Assembly (NCBI RefSeq): GCF_017352135.1
Contig: NZ_CP071455.1
Location: 310,001-374,000, forward strand
Reading direction: 5' to 3'
Length of the DNA stretch: 64,000 bases
Origin: Rhizobium lentis
GTDB taxonomy: Bacteria; Pseudomonadota; Alphaproteobacteria; Rhizobiales; Rhizobiaceae
Shown here: piece by piece, positions 33,811-43,305 of the stretch
How the letters are laid out: every line of letters begins with the position of its first letter
How positions within the stretch are numbered: position 1 is the first letter of the stretch
Position numbers and translations under genes: made by a program
Notes under the pieces: model-generated
The model's input: the letters and a program-made list of their open reading frames with translations, nothing else
Told to the model about the DNA's origin: nothing
Databases searched by the model: none

Positions 33811-36800
33811 TCAGCCGATAGCCATCAGGCTCGCATTGCCGCCGGCAGCCGCTGTATTGATCGAGGTCGACACTTCTTCCAGCAGCCAGTTGAGGCAATA
33901 GGCCTCCGGGTCTCTCGCGAGTTCCTCGCTCGTCGCGGCCTGGACCAAGAGAAGCGGGCCGGGCAGCGCGGCGATCTTCCGGTTGACCGAAAGAACTCTG
34001 TCGCGGTCCCCTTCGACGAGCGCACCCGAGAAGGGTCCGTCTTTCTCCCAATCCGAGGTCCAGGAGACACGGCTCGCGACGGTCGCGGGAAGGTCTGCCA
34101 GCACCGACTTCGATATGGACCCTGCATCCACGACGGTGTGGTTGCCGGTCGAGAGCGCTGCGGCGATCTGGCGATGCAGCCCGCTTTCGGTCTGTGGCAC
34201 GAGCAGGATACGGCCGCGCGGATGGAGCGCATAGAGGTTGCGCTCGCCGACGGGGCCGGTGAGTTCGCGTTCGAGCCCGAGCGCCGAGCGGCTCGCATAT
34301 CCGCGTGCCGCTTCCCCTTCCGCCGTCAGGCCCTTCTTGTCGAGCCAGACGATGTAATCGCGAAGGGCAAGGTCGGTATGCACCGAATCCTGCTGCGGCG
34401 GCACGGGCGCGCGCTGCACCAAGCGGCCGATATAGAGCGGACCGCCGGCCTTCGGACCGGTTCCCGAAAGGCCGCGGCCGCCGAAAGGCTGCACGCCGAC
34501 GACCGCGCCGATGATGTTGCGGTTGACATAGAGGTTGCCGGCCTTGATGCGGCTCGTCACATGGGCGATCGTTTCGTCGAGCCGGGTGTGAAGCCCGAAT
34601 GTCAGGCCGTAACCCGATGCGTTGATGTCGTCGATCAGGCGGTCGAGCCCGTTTCTCTTGAAGCGGACGACATGCAGGACCGGCCCGAAGACCTCCTTCG
34701 TCAGGTCCGAGAGCGATTTGATTTCGATGATCGTCGGCGGAACGAATGTCCCGGCCGCAGCACTTTCCGGCAGCGGCAGCTGCTCCACCTTGCGGCCGGC
34801 GGCCCGCATCGCTTCGATATGCTGGTCGATCTCCGCCTTCGCACCGTCATTGATGACAGGCCCGACATCGACACTCAAGCGATCCGTGCGGCCGATCGTC
34901 AGCTCACGGAAAGCGCCCTTCAGCATGGCGAGCGTTCTGTCGGCCACATCGTCCTGAAGGCAGAGGACGCGCAGCGCCGAGCAGCGCTGGCCGGCGCTGT
35001 CGAAGGCCGATGTCACGACGTCGGCCACCACCTGTTCGGCCAAAGCCGAGGAGTCGACGATCATGCCGTTCTGGCCGCCGGTTTCGGCAATCAGCGGGAT
35101 CGGCTTGCCGGTCGCCGACAGGCGTTCGGCAAGCTGCGCCTGGATCATGCGCGCGACCTCGGTCGAGCCCGTGAACATGACACCTGCCGTCTCCTGGGCG
35201 CCAACCATGCCCGCGCCGAGGCGGCCGCTGCCGGGCACGAACTGCAGCGCGCCGACCGGCACGCCGGCGTCGTGGAGGATCTTGACGCTCTCCGAGGCGA
35301 TGATGGGTGTCACGCCGGCGGGTTTGGCCAGCACAGGATTGCCGGCGACCAGGGCTGCCGCAACCTGGCCGGTGAAGATCGCCAGCGGGAAGTTCCACGG
35401 ACTGATGCAGACGATCGGTCCGAGCGGCAGATGCGACGGCCCAAGGGTCTTGCGGGCCTGATCGGCGTAATAGCGGAGGAAATCAACCGCCTCGCGCACT
35501 TCGCCGACTGCGTTGGCCGCGGATTTGCCGGCCTCACGCATGACGATGCCCATCAGCACCTTGATGCGAGCCTGCATGATATCGGCTGCGCGGTCGAGGC
35601 AGGCGGCGCGCTCAGCCGGCGGCACGGCCGCCCATTGCTGCGCATATTCGGCGGCCATCGCAACGACGCGGGCGGCATCCTCGGCTTTCACTTCGGTGAC
35701 CGCGCCGACGACATCGCTGTGATCCGCAGGATTGAGGACATCGCGCGTCACTCCGTCGGTCGAGCCGTCGGCGAGAATCGGAAGGGCATGCCATGGCGTC
35801 CCAGCCGTGGAGACGAGCGCCTGCCCCAAGTCCGCGAGCGTCGCTTCATTCGACAGATCAAGGCCACTCGAGTTGACGCGGGCGCTGCCGTACAGAGCCT
35901 TCGGCGCTGCGATCTGCACATGCGGTGCGCCGACGACGGGCATGGCCGCGACGGTCTCGGCCGGATCGGCGATCAGTGCCTCGACCGAGACATTCGGATC
36001 GGAGATGCGGTGCACGAAGGAGGAATTGGCGCCGTTTTCAAGCAGGCGGCGGACGAGATAGGCAAGCAGCGTCTCATGCGTCCCGACGGGTGCATAGATG
36101 CGGCAGGGCCGGTCGAGCTTTTCCTTGCCGACGACCTCGTCATAGAGCGGTTCGCCCATGCCATGCAGGCACTGGAACTCATATTTGCCGACCGCGAAAT
36201 CGGTACCCGCCAGATGATAGATCGTGGCGAGGGTCTGCGCATTGTGGGTGGCGAATTGCGGGAAGACGGCATCGGCGGCGGCCAGCAGCTTGCGAGCGCA
36301 GGCGATATAGGCGACATCGGTATAGATCTTGCGGGTATAGACCGGATAGTCGTCGAGACCGTCGAGCTGGGCCCGCTTGATCTCGGCATCCCAATAGGCG
36401 CCCTTGACCAGACGCACCATGATCCGGCGCCCGGAGCGGCGCGCGAGATCGATGATGTAGTCGAGAACGAATGGGCAGCGCTTGCCATAGGCTTGGACGA
36501 CGAAGCCCAGCCCGTTCCAGCCGGCAAGTTCCGGGACGAAGCAGAGTTCTTCGAGGAGATCGAGCGAAAGCTCCAGCCGATCGGCCTCTTCGGCATCGAT
36601 GTTGAGACCGATATCATAGGACTTGGCGAGAACGGCGAGCGCCTGGACCTTCGGCAGCAGTTCGTCCATCACCCGGCCGGCCTGCGCTCTGCTATAGCGA
36701 GGATGCAGGGCCGAAAGCTTGATCGAGATGCCAGGGCCGTCATAGATTCCCCGCCCTGCCGCAGCCTTGCCGATGGCATGGATCGCCTTTTCATAATCCT

Positions 36801-37512
36801 TGAAATAGCGTTCGGCGTCGGCGGCGGTCGTCGCCGCCTCGCCCAGCATGTCATAGGAATAGCGGAAGCCGCGGGCTTCGAGCGGCCGGGCGCGCTTCAG
36901 CGCCTCCTCGATCGTTTCACCGGTGACGAACTGCTCGCCCATCATGCGCATCGCCATGTCGACGCCGCGGCGGATGACCGGTTCGCCGGCACGCGCGATC
37001 AGCCGCGTCAGCGCCGCCGACAGGCTGCGGTCATTGACCGTCGAGGTGAGCTTGCCGGTGACGACGAGACCCCAGGTGGCGGCGTTGACGAACATGGATT
37101 TGCCGCCGCCGATATGCGAGGTCCAGTTGCCCTCGGCGACCTTGTCGCGGATCAGCGCGTCGCGGGTGTCCGTATCGGGAATGCGCAGCAGCGCTTCGGC
37201 AAGGCACATCAGCGCCACGCCTTCCTGGCTGGAAAGCGAATATTCCTGGACCAGCCCTTCGACGCCGGTGCCCTTGTGTTTGGCGCGCAGCGCCTCGATC
37301 AGAGTCCGGGCCGTGCTGCGAATATCATAACGCTTGGCCTCGGAGACGCGTGCGGCGGCAACGAGCGGCGGCAGGCATTCGGTTTCGGGGCGGCGATAAG
37401 CGGCCGTAATCGCCTGGCGAAGCTCCGACTGCGGCCGGATCGGCGGCGCAAAGGCCGAGAACGGCGCGCCATTGGAATTGGATGACGTGTTGTCGATCGC
37501 TGCGTTCAGCAT
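33811..37512 (-). CDS. putA: Bifunctional proline dehydrogenase / delta-1-pyrroline-5-carboxylate dehydrogenase PutA
   Basis: Large enzyme (about 1233 residues) that oxidises proline to pyrroline-5-carboxylate with FAD and then to glutamate with NAD. The proline dehydrogenase barrel covers about residues 130-470 (VRLVKGAYWDAEIKRAQ near 370 and YAPVGTHETLLAYLVRRLLE). The aldehyde dehydrogenase part has SPWNFPLAIFTGQ, Glu in IAETGGQNGMIV and Cys in AGQRCSALRV (about 840), and a C-terminal domain follows as in long PutA proteins. There is no N-terminal ribbon-helix-helix domain, so unlike enteric PutA it should not repress itself; a divergent Lrp-type gene supplies that role. ATG 37512 is preferred to a TTG at 37527. 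Confidence 0.97.
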   Translation of the reverse strand: MLNAAIDNTSSNSNGAPFSAFAPPIRPQSELRQAITAAYRRPETECLPPLVAAARVSEAKRYDIRSTARTLIEALRAKHKGTGVEGLVQEYSLSSQEGVALMCLAEALLRIPDTDTRDALIRDKVAEGNWTSHIGGGKSMFVNAATWGLVVTGKLTSTVNDRSLSAALTRLIARAGEPVIRRGVDMAMRMMGEQFVTGETIEEALKRARPLEARGFRYSYDMLGEAATTAADAERYFKDYEKAIHAIGKAAAGRGIYDGPGISIKLSALHPRYSRAQAGRVMDELLPKVQALAVLAKSYDIGLNIDAEEADRLELSLDLLEELCFVPELAGWNGLGFVVQAYGKRCPFVLDYIIDLARRSGRRIMVRLVKGAYWDAEIKRAQLDGLDDYPVYTRKIYTDVAYIACARKLLAAADAVFPQFATHNAQTLATIYHLAGTDFAVGKYEFQCLHGMGEPLYDEVVGKEKLDRPCRIYAPVGTHETLLAYLVRRLLENGANSSFVHRISDPNVSVEALIADPAETVAAMPVVGAPHVQIAAPKALYGSARVNSSGLDLSNEATLADLGQALVSTAGTPWHALPILADGSTDGVTRDVLNPADHSDVVGAVTEVKAEDAARVVAMAAEYAQQWAAVPPAERAACLDRAADIMQARIKVLMGIVMREAGKSAANAVGEVREAVDFLRYYADQARKTLGPSHLPLGPIVCISPWNFPLAIFTGQVAAALVAGNPVLAKPAGVTPIIASESVKILHDAGVPVGALQFVPGSGRLGAGMVGAQETAGVMFTGSTEVARMIQAQLAERLSATGKPIPLIAETGGQNGMIVDSSALAEQVVADVVTSAFDSAGQRCSALRVLCLQDDVADRTLAMLKGAFRELTIGRTDRLSVDVGPVINDGAKAEIDQHIEAMRAAGRKVEQLPLPESAAAGTFVPPTIIEIKSLSDLTKEVFGPVLHVVRFKRNGLDRLIDDINASGYGLTFGLHTRLDETIAHVTSRIKAGNLYVNRNIIGAVVGVQPFGGRGLSGTGPKAGGPLYIGRLVQRAPVPPQQDSVHTDLALRDYIVWLDKKGLTAEGEAARGYASRSALGLERELTGPVGERNLYALHPRGRILLVPQTESGLHRQIAAALSTGNHTVVDAGSISKSVLADLPATVASRVSWTSDWEKDGPFSGALVEGDRDRVLSVNRKIAALPGPLLLVQAATSEELARDPEAYCLNWLLEEVSTSINTAAAGGNASLMAIG

Positions 37513-37539
37513 GGAGGTCCCTATCAATCGATATCTGGT

Positions 37540-37743
37540 TTAACGGATGAATGAGACGCCTGGTTCATCGTCCCAGTCAGCATCATCCGTGACGGCTGGG
37601 CCGGAATATTCCGTTTCGCGAAGCGGGCGCGCCGGCTTGTCGCGTTTGAGGGTGAGCGCTGCCGCGACGGCCCTTATCGCCACCGGCCGGTAATGAGCGA
37701 TAAGGTCCGGCTTCTCGTCGTCATCTTGTTTTTCCCTAGCCAT
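37540..37743 (-). CDS. Small hypothetical protein upstream of putA
   Basis: A 67-residue charged protein (MAREKQDDDEKPDLIAHYRP start, acidic C-terminus DDADWDDEPGVSFIR). Its stop lies 27 bases before the PutA start and it reads in the same direction, so it may share the transcript. Codon use looks coding, but I recognise no domain. Longer in-frame starts at 37755 and 37836 are possible; ATG 37743 is the most conservative choice. Confidence 0.55.
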   Translation of the reverse strand: MAREKQDDDEKPDLIAHYRPVAIRAVAAALTLKRDKPARPLRETEYSGPAVTDDADWDDEPGVSFIR

Positions 37744-37915
37744 GCATGACCCCATTTTTCCGGTGGCGCCGATCCGATCCTGGCGATCGTCAAGCGCCTG
37801 CGCCTTCCATCCCATCGTCGACGCATAAGGTATCACAGATCGCCGACCACGATCTCACTTGATTTTCGCCATTTTCAGTCTGTATGAACTTATTAAATCA
37901 TATCCGAGAGTTCAA

Positions 37916-38410
37916 ATGGCTAGCGAACCCGACATCTTTAGTGAATTGGACCAGTTCGACAGAAAGATCCTCGCCGCGCTTGCCGAGGACGGGAGATTGT
38001 CGATCACAGATCTCGCCGCGCGCGTCGGGCTCTCGAAGACACCCTGCCAGATTCGTTTCAAGCGGCTGATCAGCGAAGGATATATCGAAGGCTTCAAGGC
38101 CGTCCTCAATCCGGCGAAAATGCAGCTCGACCATATCGCCTTCGTCGAGGTGAAGCTCTCCGACACCCGCGAGGATGCACTGAGAAGCTTCAACGAGGCC
38201 ATCAAGAAAATCAGGGAAGTTGAAGAGTGCCACATGATCGCCGGCAGGTTCGACTATCTCCTGAAAATCCGTACCCGCGACATCGGCCGCTACCGCCGCG
38301 TGCTGGGCGAACGCATCTCGACGCTTCCCCACGTTGCCAACACATCGACGAATGTCGCGATGGAGACGATCAAGGAAGGCTGGGACAAGTTCGGTTCGAG
38401 TCTTTCGTGA
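37916..38410 (+). CDS. putR: Lrp/AsnC family regulator of proline catabolism (PutR-like)
   Basis: Regulator of 164 residues: N-terminal HTH (LDQFDRKILAALAEDGRLSITDLAARVGLSKTPCQIRFKRL over about residues 9-50) and C-terminal AsnC ligand domain (ECHMIAGRFDYLLKIRTRD). It is divergent from putA, the arrangement known for the PutR activator of alphaproteobacteria such as Agrobacterium and Rhodobacter, which switches on putA when proline is present. ATG 37916 gives a normal N-terminus. The 172-base gap to the small upstream ORF should hold the operator; TTATTAAATCATATC near 37888 is the most AT-rich segment. Confidence 0.88.
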   Translation: MASEPDIFSELDQFDRKILAALAEDGRLSITDLAARVGLSKTPCQIRFKRLISEGYIEGFKAVLNPAKMQLDHIAFVEVKLSDTREDALRSFNEAIKKIREVEECHMIAGRFDYLLKIRTRDIGRYRRVLGERISTLPHVANTSTNVAMETIKEGWDKFGSSLS

Positions 38411-38507
38411 TGTGATGCATGGAACATTGCGACCAGCTGCCGCCGATCCGGCGACAGAAGGTTCGCCGATGATTGAATAGGCGAGGCCGGTATCGGATCT
38501 CACATCT

Positions 38508-39524
38508 TCAGCCAGCGACAGGCAGCGGCGCATCTGGATTGACCAGGCTGGCCTGACGAATTTCGTGCCAGAAATCCGCCGGAATTACCTCCGCGAGTGC
38601 CGCGCGATCCTCAGCGATGCGCTCGGGCTTGCTCGCACCGGGAATGACCGCTGCGACCGCCCGATGGCCGTGGGAGAATTGCAGCCCAGCGGCCTTCATG
38701 CTCACGCCATAGCGATCGGCGATTGCCTTGATCCGCGCCACCTTGTCCAGGATTGCAGGTGTCGCCGGGGCATACTCAAAGTTTGGGCCGCCCACCAGCG
38801 CTCCGGAACTGTAGGGGCCGCCGACAACGATACCGAGTCCACGTTCGACCACCTGAGGCATGACGCGCTGAAGGGCTCGGTCATGGTCGAGCAACGTGTA
38901 ACGGCCGGCGAGCAGAAAACCATCAGGGCGTGGACCTTCCAGCGCGAGCAGCAGTTCGATCGGCTCGACACGATTGACGCCGAGGCCCCAGGCCTTGATC
39001 ACGCCTTCGTCGCGCAACCGGTCCAGAGCTTTGAAAGCGCCCTTGCGTGCGCTTTCGAAAACGCTCAGCCATTCGTCGCCGTAAAAATCCTGGGCAACGT
39101 CATGGACGAAGGCGATCTCGATATGATCGGTGTTCAACCGCTTCAGGCTGTCCTCGATCGAACGGAGGGTGGCGTCTCCCGAGTAGTCGTTGACGACCTT
39201 GTTGGGGCGACCGTATTTGAAGACATCGCCCTTCTCTCCGAGGTCGCGACTGCTGACATCCTCGATCTCGTCGAGGATGATCCGGCCAACCTTGGTGCTG
39301 ATCACATATTGGTCGCGCGGCTTATCCGCAAGCGCCTGGCCCATGCGGATCTCCGCGAGGCCGGCGCCATAGAACGGCGCATTGTCGTAGTAGCGAATTC
39401 CATCATTCCAGGCGGCCTCGACGGTTGCCAGCGCCTCTTCCTCCGGAATATCGCGGAACATGTTGCCAAGTGGGGCTGCGCCAAAGCCGAGCTTGCTCGG
39501 CAGAATATCCTTGAGAGTCATCAT
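38508..39524 (-). CDS. Aldo/keto reductase (D-threo-aldose 1-dehydrogenase-like)
   Basis: NAD(P)-dependent oxidoreductase of 338 residues with the AKR catalytic set: Asp and Tyr in YYDNAPFYGAGLAE, Lys in VISTKVGR and His in IAFVHDVAQ. Sequence around LGFGAAPLGNM and the length match the group of D-threo-aldose (L-fucose) dehydrogenase and pyridoxal 4-dehydrogenase. It may start at either of two tandem ATG codons. It lies between the PutR-like and LysR genes and has no clear link to betaine metabolism. Confidence 0.9.
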   Translation of the reverse strand: MMTLKDILPSKLGFGAAPLGNMFRDIPEEEALATVEAAWNDGIRYYDNAPFYGAGLAEIRMGQALADKPRDQYVISTKVGRIILDEIEDVSSRDLGEKGDVFKYGRPNKVVNDYSGDATLRSIEDSLKRLNTDHIEIAFVHDVAQDFYGDEWLSVFESARKGAFKALDRLRDEGVIKAWGLGVNRVEPIELLLALEGPRPDGFLLAGRYTLLDHDRALQRVMPQVVERGLGIVVGGPYSSGALVGGPNFEYAPATPAILDKVARIKAIADRYGVSMKAAGLQFSHGHRAVAAVIPGASKPERIAEDRAALAEVIPADFWHEIRQASLVNPDAPLPVAG

Positions 39525-39900
39525 CTTATCCTTTCGTTGGGTCCGTTTGGATGAAGAGATAAAGAAGCTGGATCACCAGGGGGCCGCGAGGCTTTGCAGG
39601 ATATGCGAAAAAATTCTTAGATCAGGCAAGCAAACGTAGAATCGCAGCCCTAAAGGCGGAAATGTTTCCGGATTGGCAGGGCTGGTCATGCAGAGATTGG
39701 AAAATGGGATCGCCTGGCAACCCCATTCGACATCGTCCCCTAAGCGACACTGCCACCCTACAAGAATTTTCAGCAAAATCAAAAGCGATGGCGAGCGCCC
39801 GGTTGGAAGGCAAGAACGGTCAGAAGCTGACCGGTGAGGTACCCGCCCGGGTGTTGCCAAAGGCGTGCACCGAACGGCGTCTCCCGGACTCGGCCTGCAA
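39525..39900. other. 376-base gap, no gene recognised
   Basis: This lies between the aldo/keto reductase start and the LysR stop, both on the minus strand. Short frames look non-coding and are Ser/Arg/Pro-rich. It probably contains the promoter of the reductase gene near 39525-39620, where AT content rises (GATATGCGAAAAAATTCTTAG). Nothing else is seen. Confidence 0.4.
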
Positions 39901-40788
39901 TCAACCATGCAACGAGGCCGTCAGCCAGGCGGCGGCGAGGTTGCGCGCATTGCTTCGCTTGGCCTTGATCGGAACGATCACGTTATAACGGTCTTCGGCG
40001 ACAAGCTCGCCGCCGTCGGCCTGCACTAGGGTTCCGTCTTCCACGAAGGTACCGATCAGCATTCGCCACCCGAGGGCGATCCCCTGGCCCGCGCGGGCGG
40101 CGGCGATGGTTTCGGTATAGTGATTGAAACGAAGCGACGGCTTGAACTCGACATTGGCGCCGGTCAGGGAAAACCATTGCGACCAGCTGTACCAGGAACG
40201 GTCGACGACATCAGTTTCGATGAATTCGTCGCCCGAGCCGAGTGGCCCATTGCCCCGACGCTTGAGATAATCGGGTGAACAGACGGGAGTGATGATGTCG
40301 CCGCGCGAAGCGATGACGGTTCCGTCGCTGAAGGGCGGCATGCCGTAGCGGATGGCGACGTCGATCTCTCCGTCGTCGAGAGCGAACGGGCTGTCCTGGG
40401 ATATGACCCGCACCAGAATGCCGGGATTGGCCCGGCGGAATTCGGCAAGCCGCGGGAGCAGCCAGAAGGAGGAGAAGGCGACGGTCGCGCCGATCGTTAC
40501 TACGTCCTGTCCGCGCGACCGGATCGCTTCCACGCTCTCGGCGATATCGGCAAGACTCTTGGCAAGCGTCGCGCCAAGGCTGACGCAGGCGGCCGTCGGT
40601 TCGATTGACCGATGCTTGCGCAGGAACAGCGGCTGGCCGAGTTCCTCTTCGAGAGCGGCGATCTGTCGGCTGACCGCAGCCTGTGTGACGCCGAGTTCGT
40701 TCGCAGCAAGCGTGAAGCTTTTCCGGCGCAGCACCGCTTCCAGCGTCACCAATGCGGTCAGTGAGGGCAATCGTCTTCGAAACTGCAT
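39901..40788 (-). CDS. LysR family transcriptional regulator (GcvA-like)
   Basis: Regulator of 295 residues with the LysR HTH (LVTLEAVLRRKSFTLAANELGVTQAAVSRQIAALEEELGQPLF over about residues 13-55) and a periplasmic-binding-like effector domain. The N-terminal pattern RRLPSLTALVTLEAV resembles the GcvA subgroup that controls amino-acid and betaine genes. It is divergent from the Rieske oxygenase gene across 107 bases, so it most likely activates the oxygenase/reductase operon in response to its substrate or a demethylation product. Confidence 0.92.
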   Translation of the reverse strand: MQFRRRLPSLTALVTLEAVLRRKSFTLAANELGVTQAAVSRQIAALEEELGQPLFLRKHRSIEPTAACVSLGATLAKSLADIAESVEAIRSRGQDVVTIGATVAFSSFWLLPRLAEFRRANPGILVRVISQDSPFALDDGEIDVAIRYGMPPFSDGTVIASRGDIITPVCSPDYLKRRGNGPLGSGDEFIETDVVDRSWYSWSQWFSLTGANVEFKPSLRFNHYTETIAAARAGQGIALGWRMLIGTFVEDGTLVQADGGELVAEDRYNVIVPIKAKRSNARNLAAAWLTASLHG

Positions 40789-40895
40789 TCGATCCTCATC
40801 ACATGAGAAAATATTATGCGAGCCTGATTTTTTATGCCGTTGAAATCTCCTAACTGCAAGCGCAATCTAGGGAAACTCTCCCATAAGAGGTTTTC

Positions 40896-42149
40896 ATGCT
40901 AAACAAGCTTCCATCTTCCATTTCAGCCCTTCTCGACGCCCGCGCCGACGGCCACTCCCAGCCGGCGGGCCTCTACACCAGGGAAGATGTGTTCGAAGCT
41001 GATATCGACGTCTTCTTCCACAAGCACTGGATCTGCGTCGGCCTCGACTGTGACGTTCCCGAACCCGGCGACGCGACGGTGATCGACATCGGCAAGACGA
41101 GCCTGATCCTTCTGCGTGACGACGACGGCGAACTCCGCGTCCTGCACAATGTCTGCCGCCATCGCGGCTCCCGCCTTCTCGATCCGGGCAAGACGATCGT
41201 CTCGAAGCTCGTCTGTCCCTACCACACCTGGACCTATGAACTGACGGGGGAGCTTAGCTACGCTCCTCATATGGGCAAGGATTTCGACAAGGACTGTCGG
41301 GGCCTAAAACGCGTGACCTTTAAGTCCATCGGCGGGCTGATCTATGTCTGCCTCTCCGACAATCCGCCCGAAGACATCGCTCTCCTCGAGCGGACGATGG
41401 TCGAGCGGCTGGCGCCGTACGACATCCGCAACGCCAAGATCGCCCACCAGGTCGACGTCATCGAGGAGGGCAACTGGAAGCTGACGATGGAGAACAACCG
41501 TGAGTGCTACCATTGCTCCGCCAACCATCCGGAACTCTGCGTCTCCTTCGTCGATCTCGACTTCGGCTTCGACCCGGAGACCCTGAGCCCCGAGGATCGC
41601 GAGCAGGCCGAAGAGCATTTCCGGCTCTACCAAGAGCGGACCAGGGCATGGGAAGCCGATGGCTATCCCTCGGCTGCCGTCGAACAGCTCGTCGACTGCG
41701 CCACCAACTTCCGCACGCAGCGGCTGATCATAGCAGGAGCCGGCGAATCCCAGACCCATGACGCCACCGCCGCATCGTCGAAGCTGCTCGGCCGCATGAC
41801 CCGCAAGGATCTCGGCGATACCCATCTCTGGGGCCACAACAGCTGGAACCACTTCATGGGCGACCATGCGGTCGTAGCCGTCGTCATCCCGCTCTCGGCG
41901 GGCAAGACGCTCGTCCGCACCAAATGGCTGGTGCACGAGGAGGCCGTCGAAGGGATCGATTACGGCCTCGACAAGCTGACGGATGTCTGGAACGCGACGA
42001 CGGATCAGGATGCAGACCTTGTGGCCCGCTCGCACGCCGGCACGCTCGACCCCGCTTATCAGCCCGGCCCCTATTCCCGCTTCTCCGAGACGAACCTCGA
42101 CAAATTCGCCACCTGGTATATCGATCGGATGCGCGCCCATGGATACTAG
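40896..42149 (+). CDS. Rieske [2Fe-2S] aromatic-ring-hydroxylating-type oxygenase, betaine demethylase (Stc2/GbcA-like)
   Basis: Oxygenase of 417 residues that would hydroxylate an N-methyl group of a betaine, releasing formaldehyde. The Rieske cluster ligands are in CRHRG (about residue 86) and CPYHTW (about 106). The mononuclear iron site is in ENNRECYHCSANHPEL (about 199-214), with the bridging carboxylate and two His. Closest known functions are GbcA (glycine betaine) and Stc2 (stachydrine/proline betaine demethylase of Sinorhizobium). PutA, PutR and a PCA-reductase-like protein nearby favour proline betaine. Its stop overlaps the reductase gene by 11 bases. Confidence 0.9.
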   Translation: MLNKLPSSISALLDARADGHSQPAGLYTREDVFEADIDVFFHKHWICVGLDCDVPEPGDATVIDIGKTSLILLRDDDGELRVLHNVCRHRGSRLLDPGKTIVSKLVCPYHTWTYELTGELSYAPHMGKDFDKDCRGLKRVTFKSIGGLIYVCLSDNPPEDIALLERTMVERLAPYDIRNAKIAHQVDVIEEGNWKLTMENNRECYHCSANHPELCVSFVDLDFGFDPETLSPEDREQAEEHFRLYQERTRAWEADGYPSAAVEQLVDCATNFRTQRLIIAGAGESQTHDATAASSKLLGRMTRKDLGDTHLWGHNSWNHFMGDHAVVAVVIPLSAGKTLVRTKWLVHEEAVEGIDYGLDKLTDVWNATTDQDADLVARSHAGTLDPAYQPGPYSRFSETNLDKFATWYIDRMRAHGY

Positions 42150-43227
42150 AAGCCCACAGGTATCGATCAAAAAGGCTGCCCCCGCTGCGCTCTGGAACCC
42201 CGAGGAAGACGACACGCTCGTCTGCCTCGACGTCCAGCAGGAGACCCACGACGTCAAGACCTTCACCTTCGCATCGCCCGAGGGGAAGCGGTTCGCGTTC
42301 AAGGCGGGGCAGTATTTCCTGTTCGACCTCGATCATAATGGAGAGGCCGAAAGCCGCTGTTACAGCATCTCCTCCTCGCCGCATCGCACCAACGCCTTTT
42401 CGGTAACGGTGAAGCGCGTTCCCGGCGGCAAGATCTCCAACTGGCTGCACGACACGCTGGTTGTGGGGGCATCGGTCAAGGCGAACGGCCCCCTCGGTCA
42501 TTTCGTGCGATCGGAGACGGGACGCAAGCTGCTGCTGCTGTCGGGCGGCTCCGGCATCACGCCCGTGATGTCCATCCTGCGTGAGATCGCGGACAGCTGC
42601 GAACCCGCCAATGTCGTCTTCATGCACGGCGCACGCAGGCCGCAGGATCTGATTTTTCGAGACGAGCTTGCCTGCATCGCCCGCAGACTGAAAGGTCTTC
42701 GGCTGCACCTTCTGCCTGAGACCGTCGCGGGCGAAGCATCCTGGCCGGGGCTATCCGGCCGTATTTCGGCGGAGTATATGCGGCTTGCCGTTCCCGACAT
42801 CGCCGAGCGCACCGTGATGTGCTGCGGCCCGGCGCCGTTCATGGCGGCGGCGCGCCGCATCGCTGGCGAACTCGGCGTACCCGCCTCGAACTATGTGGAG
42901 GAAAGCTTCGACGCCGCTGTCATCGACGAGCCGGAGATACCCGCGGTAAAGGAAGCGGTTATCAAGGTCTTTCAGGTGAGCTTCTCCAAGCAGGCCCGCA
43001 GCATCGAGGTCTCCGGCGACCAAAGCGTGCTCTCCTGCGCCAAGAAAGCGGGCGTCCGGATTCCATCCTCCTGCGCGAACGGCGTCTGCGGCACCTGCAA
43101 GTCGAAGCTGATCTCCGGCACAGTCGACATGAACCACAATGGCGGAATCCGCCAGAGAGAAATCGACGCCGGCTTGTTCCTGCCCTGCTGCTCCAAGCCG
43201 CTCAGCGATCTGATCATCGAGCGCTGA
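42139..43227 (+). CDS. Reductase component of the Rieske demethylase (GbcB-like, FNR + [2Fe-2S])
   Basis: Electron-transfer partner of 362 residues passing electrons from NAD(P)H through flavin and a plant-type ferredoxin cluster to the Rieske oxygenase. The flavin motif is RCYSISSSPH, the nucleotide-binding region LLLSGGSGITPVMSILRE, and CCGPAPFM marks the end of the FNR part. The C-terminal ferredoxin has Cys in SSCANGVCGTCKSK (about 312, 317 and 320) and in LPCCSK (about 350). ATG 42139 lies inside the oxygenase gene's last codons, so the two are coupled. The longer frame from 41983 is the oxygenase shadow. Confidence 0.93.
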   Translation: MDTRSPQVSIKKAAPAALWNPEEDDTLVCLDVQQETHDVKTFTFASPEGKRFAFKAGQYFLFDLDHNGEAESRCYSISSSPHRTNAFSVTVKRVPGGKISNWLHDTLVVGASVKANGPLGHFVRSETGRKLLLLSGGSGITPVMSILREIADSCEPANVVFMHGARRPQDLIFRDELACIARRLKGLRLHLLPETVAGEASWPGLSGRISAEYMRLAVPDIAERTVMCCGPAPFMAAARRIAGELGVPASNYVEESFDAAVIDEPEIPAVKEAVIKVFQVSFSKQARSIEVSGDQSVLSCAKKAGVRIPSSCANGVCGTCKSKLISGTVDMNHNGGIRQREIDAGLFLPCCSKPLSDLIIER

Positions 43228-43305
43228 ACGACCCTCCCTGGTCACGTCGAAGGGCGCGGAGCGGCTGGACAACTTTCCTGGGAGGATATCTAATGATTGC
43301 TATGT

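Noticed and set aside
34138..37485. 1115-codon open frame on the plus strand
   Set aside because: It is wholly antisense to putA, has no family sequence and arises from the GC-rich third positions of the real gene.
40896..43227. Calling the Rieske pair GbcAB for glycine betaine
   Set aside because: No sarcosine oxidase genes are present in the window and put genes are; proline betaine fits better, although sequence alone does not exclude glycine betaine.
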